Shown here piece after piece: positions 6,606-8,316 of a stretch of DNA of 8,316 nt. The stretch is from Nitrospira sp. GTDB lineage: Bacteria > Nitrospirota > JACRHL01. The DNA is taken from the NCBI GenBank assembly GCA_026994095.1, contig JALWRU010000080.1, positions 1 to 8,316 on the forward strand, in the 5' to 3' direction. Made by a program: the position numbers and the translations under genes. The notes under the pieces were generated by a model. That model searched no databases. It was not told the DNA's origin and saw only the letters and a list, made by a program, of their open reading frames with translations. Within the stretch, counting starts at the first letter, position 1. The number at the start of each line of letters is the position of its first letter.

Positions 6606-6635
6606 ACAGGGTTACCCGAAGGTAAGCAACCCTGT
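6606..6635 (-). promoter_or_regulatory. Leader hairpin with UUCG loop, upstream of the cytochrome operon
   Basis: As transcribed leftwards the RNA reads ACAGGG, UUGC bulge, UUACC, UUCG, GGUAA, CCCUGU: eleven base pairs with a bulge, capped by a C(UUCG)G tetraloop. It ends about 21 bases before the ATG at 6584. It is followed by A's, not U's, so it is not an intrinsic terminator on this strand. It may stabilise the mRNA or control translation; an operator role is also possible. Confidence 0.55.
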
Positions 6636-6637
6636 CA

Positions 6638-6653
6638 GTTGCGCCGCCGCAAC
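6638..6653 (-). promoter_or_regulatory. Second leader hairpin, GTTGCG/CGCAAC
   Basis: Six base pairs (GTTGCG and CGCAAC) enclose a GCGG loop, just 5' of the UUCG hairpin in the transcript. A longer form pairing flanking CCU with AGG would use bases of the neighbouring hairpin, so the two could be alternatives. No U-run follows. Role unknown. Confidence 0.35.
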
Positions 6654-6680
6654 AGGAACATTCAAGAAAACGAATATAGG

Positions 6681-6710
6681 ATTATAGGCACAACTGCAGG
6701 CCAATCACAA
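6681..6710 (-). promoter_or_regulatory. Probable sigma70-type promoter of the ten-gene operon
   Basis: Read on the minus strand: TTGTGA (6705-6710) as -35, an 18-base spacer, and a perfect TATAAT (6681-6686) as -10. Transcription would start near 6674, giving a leader of about 90 bases before the ATG at 6584 that contains both hairpins. This is the only gap of meaningful size before the tightly packed block. No convincing FNR, Anr or NsrR palindrome is seen beside it. Confidence 0.55.
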
Positions 6711-6775
6711 TCGCTTTCACAGGAATGTCGTGCCCGCGTAGGCCATCGCCCACCGGGTCGAGGGCCGGATTCGCG

Positions 6776-6991
6776 TCAGCCGCTGGTCAGCAAGGCCGCG
6801 TCAAACCCGGCCGCTTCGACAGTCTGTACCAGCAGGGTCGGGTCGATGGCACCGTGTTGCACGACCGCCTGACCTGGGTCCAGGGTCACCTCGACCGACT
6901 CGACTCCGTCCAGCTTGCTCAACACGTCGGTAACGCTGCCAGAGCAGCCGCTACAGGTCATGCCGTCTACTTTTAATGTGGTGGTGGCCAT
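6776..6991 (-). CDS. HMA-domain copper chaperone (CopZ-like)
   Basis: A 71-residue cytoplasmic protein made of one heavy-metal-associated domain. GMTCSGCSGSV near residues 10-20 holds the Cu(I)-binding Cys13 and Cys16; SKLDGVESVEV follows (the usual helix-turn-strand) and AAGFDAAL closes the ferredoxin-like fold. Such proteins carry Cu(I) to P1B-type ATPases or regulators. The start at ATG 6991 is set by GAGGAG (7002-7007) ten bases upstream; an in-frame TTG at 7009 overlaps that site and is unlikely. It follows the palindrome at 7010-7033 and precedes the promoter of the long operon. It may supply copper for a cuproenzyme encoded nearby, though none is complete in this window. Confidence 0.93.
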   Translation of the reverse strand: MATTTLKVDGMTCSGCSGSVTDVLSKLDGVESVEVTLDPGQAVVQHGAIDPTLLVQTVEAAGFDAALLTSG

Positions 6992-7001
6992 GATGTATTC
7001 A

Positions 7002-7007
7002 CTCCTC
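7002..7007 (-). promoter_or_regulatory. Ribosome binding site that fixes the HMA gene start
   Basis: GAGGAG on the minus strand, ten bases before the ATG at 6991. It lies only two bases past the palindrome at 7010-7033, so folding of that palindrome could affect ribosome access. Confidence 0.7.
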
Positions 7008-7009
7008 AA

Positions 7010-7033
7010 ACGGCCTCCATTAATGGAGGCCGT
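7010..7033. repeat. Perfect 24-bp palindrome between the FMN-like and HMA genes
   Basis: ACGGCCTCCATT followed by its exact reverse complement AATGGAGGCCGT. In the leftward transcript it can form a stem of at least nine base pairs with an AUUAAU loop, followed by UUUG, a poor U-tract. It could be a weak terminator or attenuator after the gene at 7046, an mRNA processing or stability element that sets HMA expression apart, or a dimeric repressor site. Confidence 0.75.
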
Positions 7034-7045
7034 ATCCCAAATAGT

Positions 7046-7642
7046 TTACCCCTGCTGGGCCAGTGCCACCAGTGACGCACCCATCCCGGCAAGCGCCTTC
7101 AGGATGATCTGCGCGGCCCGGTCATCACTGCCAGCCTTTTCGGCACGGGCAGCCAGCCCTTTGACCGTCAGCCCCTTGAGTGACGGCAACCAGCCACCCT
7201 TGAGGCTGCGGGCCAGCTCCGGCACATACTTGCCGTGCAGACTCAACACCGCCGCACGGGTGATCTTGCCGTCCAGATCGACCCCCAGGGCCAGACCGAC
7301 CTTGCCGTGATGGTAGGCAAACTCGCCCACGGTGGCAGCCGCCAGCTCTTTTTCGCTGGCCCGGTCCCGCGCCAGATAGTAGGTCACCACCTTGTCATCC
7401 AGGCCGACACCCAACTCTTTTTTGGCCCAGTCGATCTGCATGTCGTTGGGGCGCTGCTTGCGCCGCACGATCTTGCTGCCGCTTGGCATCAGCTCTTTCA
7501 AGGCCAGCTTGGTGGCCAAAAAGGTTTTTTTATCCCCGGCGTGGCCCTCGTGGGCATGGGCGGCGGGGGCCAGTATCAACGGGCTGGTTAACAGCAACGT
7601 CGCCAATAACAGCAGGTAGCTTCGGTTGAGTGTAATCTGCAT
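7046..7642 (-). CDS. Secreted protein with weak resemblance to FMN-binding domains
   Basis: A 198-residue exported protein. A signal peptide (1-30, cleavage after AHA) leaves a mature start HEGH, a possible metal-binding N-terminus. Then ALKELMPSGSKIV (47-59), a region ending in VVTYYLARD (85-93), a strand pair with GKVGLALGVDLDGKITRAAVLSLHG (113-137), and a C-terminal helical part. The order '..LfP.., G.v.y.v..d.dGkI..v.vl.h' recalls periplasmic FMN_bind proteins (NosR, RnfG type), but the [ST]GAT motif used for covalent FMN attachment is missing, so it may not carry flavin. The start is supported by AAGGAG (7650-7655) seven bases before the ATG. It lies 33 bases after the upstream gene and belongs with it in one transcript. 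Family assignment is tentative; that it is an exported protein is solid. Confidence 0.8.
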   Translation of the reverse strand: MQITLNRSYLLLLATLLLTSPLILAPAAHAHEGHAGDKKTFLATKLALKELMPSGSKIVRRKQRPNDMQIDWAKKELGVGLDDKVVTYYLARDRASEKELAAATVGEFAYHHGKVGLALGVDLDGKITRAAVLSLHGKYVPELARSLKGGWLPSLKGLTVKGLAARAEKAGSDDRAAQIILKALAGMGASLVALAQQG

Positions 7643-7649
7643 ATCGTGT

Positions 7650-7655
7650 CTCCTT
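7650..7655 (-). promoter_or_regulatory. Strong ribosome binding site for the secreted FMN-like protein
   Basis: AAGGAG on the minus strand, seven bases before the ATG at 7642; the best Shine-Dalgarno match in the window, which fits high expression of this exported protein. Confidence 0.75.
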
Positions 7656-7675
7656 ATATAATGAATCGGGTAGGT

Positions 7676-8311
7676 TCAGGCGGTGGCGGGGGTCAGCCAC
7701 ATTTCCCACATACAACGCAGGGTTGTGGCCAGTAGCACGACCCCGATACCGGTGCCTGCCAACATATTGAGCAAGGCAAACCCGTCGCTCACAAAACGGA
7801 CCAGTATCAGCCCGCCAATATCCGCCAACAGGCAAAACGACAGCAGTGCCACGCCAAAGGATTTGAGGCCCTCCCCCCAACCGGTCAGGCAGATCAGCCC
7901 CCCCACCGACAGCAGGATCATGGCAAATCCCAACAGGTGTACATGGGACAACTGCGCCAGTTGCTGAGGCGTGATGGACTGGGAGGCGGTGGCCATATCG
8001 CCCCCTGCGGCCATGGCGTGATGATCCATACCGGGCATCTCACCCATCGCAGCCATATCAGCCATCGGCTCCGGGTCGTCAAACGAAAACTCCTCTTCTA
8101 CGAAGCCGGCCTTCTCCATCTGCGCCGCCTCTTCGTGGCTCAAGGTCTGGTCCCGGTAGTGTTCGCCAATGGCCGCCGGGGTGACCCCGACACTCAACTT
8201 GGCGTTCAACGCGCCGGACAGATAACCGGCCCCCAATACCAATAGAAACCCGGTAATCAGGACCTTCCAGTGGCTCGGCAGTGCTGCCAATGAAACAGGG
8301 TTACTCATCAT
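7676..8311 (-). CDS. Four-helix membrane protein with Met/His-rich periplasmic loop and HVH motif
   Basis: A 211-residue protein: membrane helix at about 16-34, a periplasmic part (35-120), then three helices (about 123-143, 151-171, 179-199). The periplasmic part opens with LSVGVTPAAIGEHYR (39-53), is acidic around 70-82, and holds a Met/His-rich stretch at 83-106 (MADMAAMGEMPGMDHHAM), the kind of sequence that binds Cu(I)/Cu(II). The second helix begins LSHVHLLGF (His123, His125). From memory, a family of uncharacterised membrane proteins in metal-respiring and sulfur bacteria shares the 'GlSv.di...Y.G' start and 'SHiHlfG' helix, often with a CxxCH heme site between them; here that heme site is absent and the Met/His segment takes its place. 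Two adjacent ATGs (8311, 8308) are possible starts; the upstream region is outside the window. Function unknown; copper or heme contact is inference. Confidence 0.82.
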   Translation of the reverse strand: MMSNPVSLAALPSHWKVLITGFLLVLGAGYLSGALNAKLSVGVTPAAIGEHYRDQTLSHEEAAQMEKAGFVEEEFSFDDPEPMADMAAMGEMPGMDHHAMAAGGDMATASQSITPQQLAQLSHVHLLGFAMILLSVGGLICLTGWGEGLKSFGVALLSFCLLADIGGLILVRFVSDGFALLNMLAGTGIGVVLLATTLRCMWEMWLTPATA

Positions 8312-8316
8312 TTACA

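Noticed and set aside
6606..6635. Intrinsic terminator after the HMA gene.
   Set aside because: On the transcribed strand the hairpin is followed by GUACG and A's rather than U's, and it lies downstream of a better promoter, so it belongs to the leader.
6655..6720. FNR/Anr-type box upstream of the cytochrome operon.
   Set aside because: No TTGAT-N4-ATCAA-like palindrome is present; only isolated half-site-like TTGTGA and TTGAA, which are too weak.

Overview
The window is about 60% GC by eye. All thirteen genes I can support lie on the minus strand, so the text reads right to left. No plus-strand gene, RNA gene, transposon, CRISPR array or prophage is visible. The gene families (CcoG-type polyferredoxin, CcoN-like heme proteins, anchored cytochrome c, copper-handling proteins) suggest a respiratory proteobacterium. 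A gammaproteobacterial, possibly sulfur- or nitrogen-oxidising, host is my best guess, but the sequence does not prove the taxon.

Upstream block (about 8311 to 6776): a four-helix membrane protein with a Met/His-rich periplasmic loop and an HxH motif; a secreted protein that weakly resembles FMN-binding domains; and a 71-residue HMA copper chaperone. A perfect 24-bp palindrome separates the last two. Next comes a gap of about 190 bases (6585-6775) holding a good sigma70-type promoter and a leader RNA with two possible hairpins, one of them UUCG-capped.

Main block (6584 to the left edge): ten tightly packed genes, several overlapping by 1-4 bases, that look like one operon. In transcription order: a CcoS-like single-helix protein; a membrane-anchored monoheme cytochrome c; an unknown four-helix protein; a short CcoN-like heme protein; a membrane-anchored SUMF1 (formylglycine-generating-enzyme fold) protein with an unusual CWKC; a second short CcoN-like protein; a thioredoxin-like lipoprotein; a small secreted single-helix protein; a two-helix dCache-like sensor with no output domain; and a CcoG-like polyferredoxin that runs off the window.

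The striking point is that both CcoN-like proteins match only the last four helices (IX-XII) of the cbb3 oxidase catalytic subunit. They keep the HxH heme-ligand motif of helix X but lack the helices carrying the CuB ligands, so neither can be a complete oxidase or NO reductase. Together with the cytochrome c, the CxxC proteins and the sensor domain, the operon looks like an uncharacterised envelope redox or heme-sensing complex built from cbb3-oxidase parts. This functional reading is inference.
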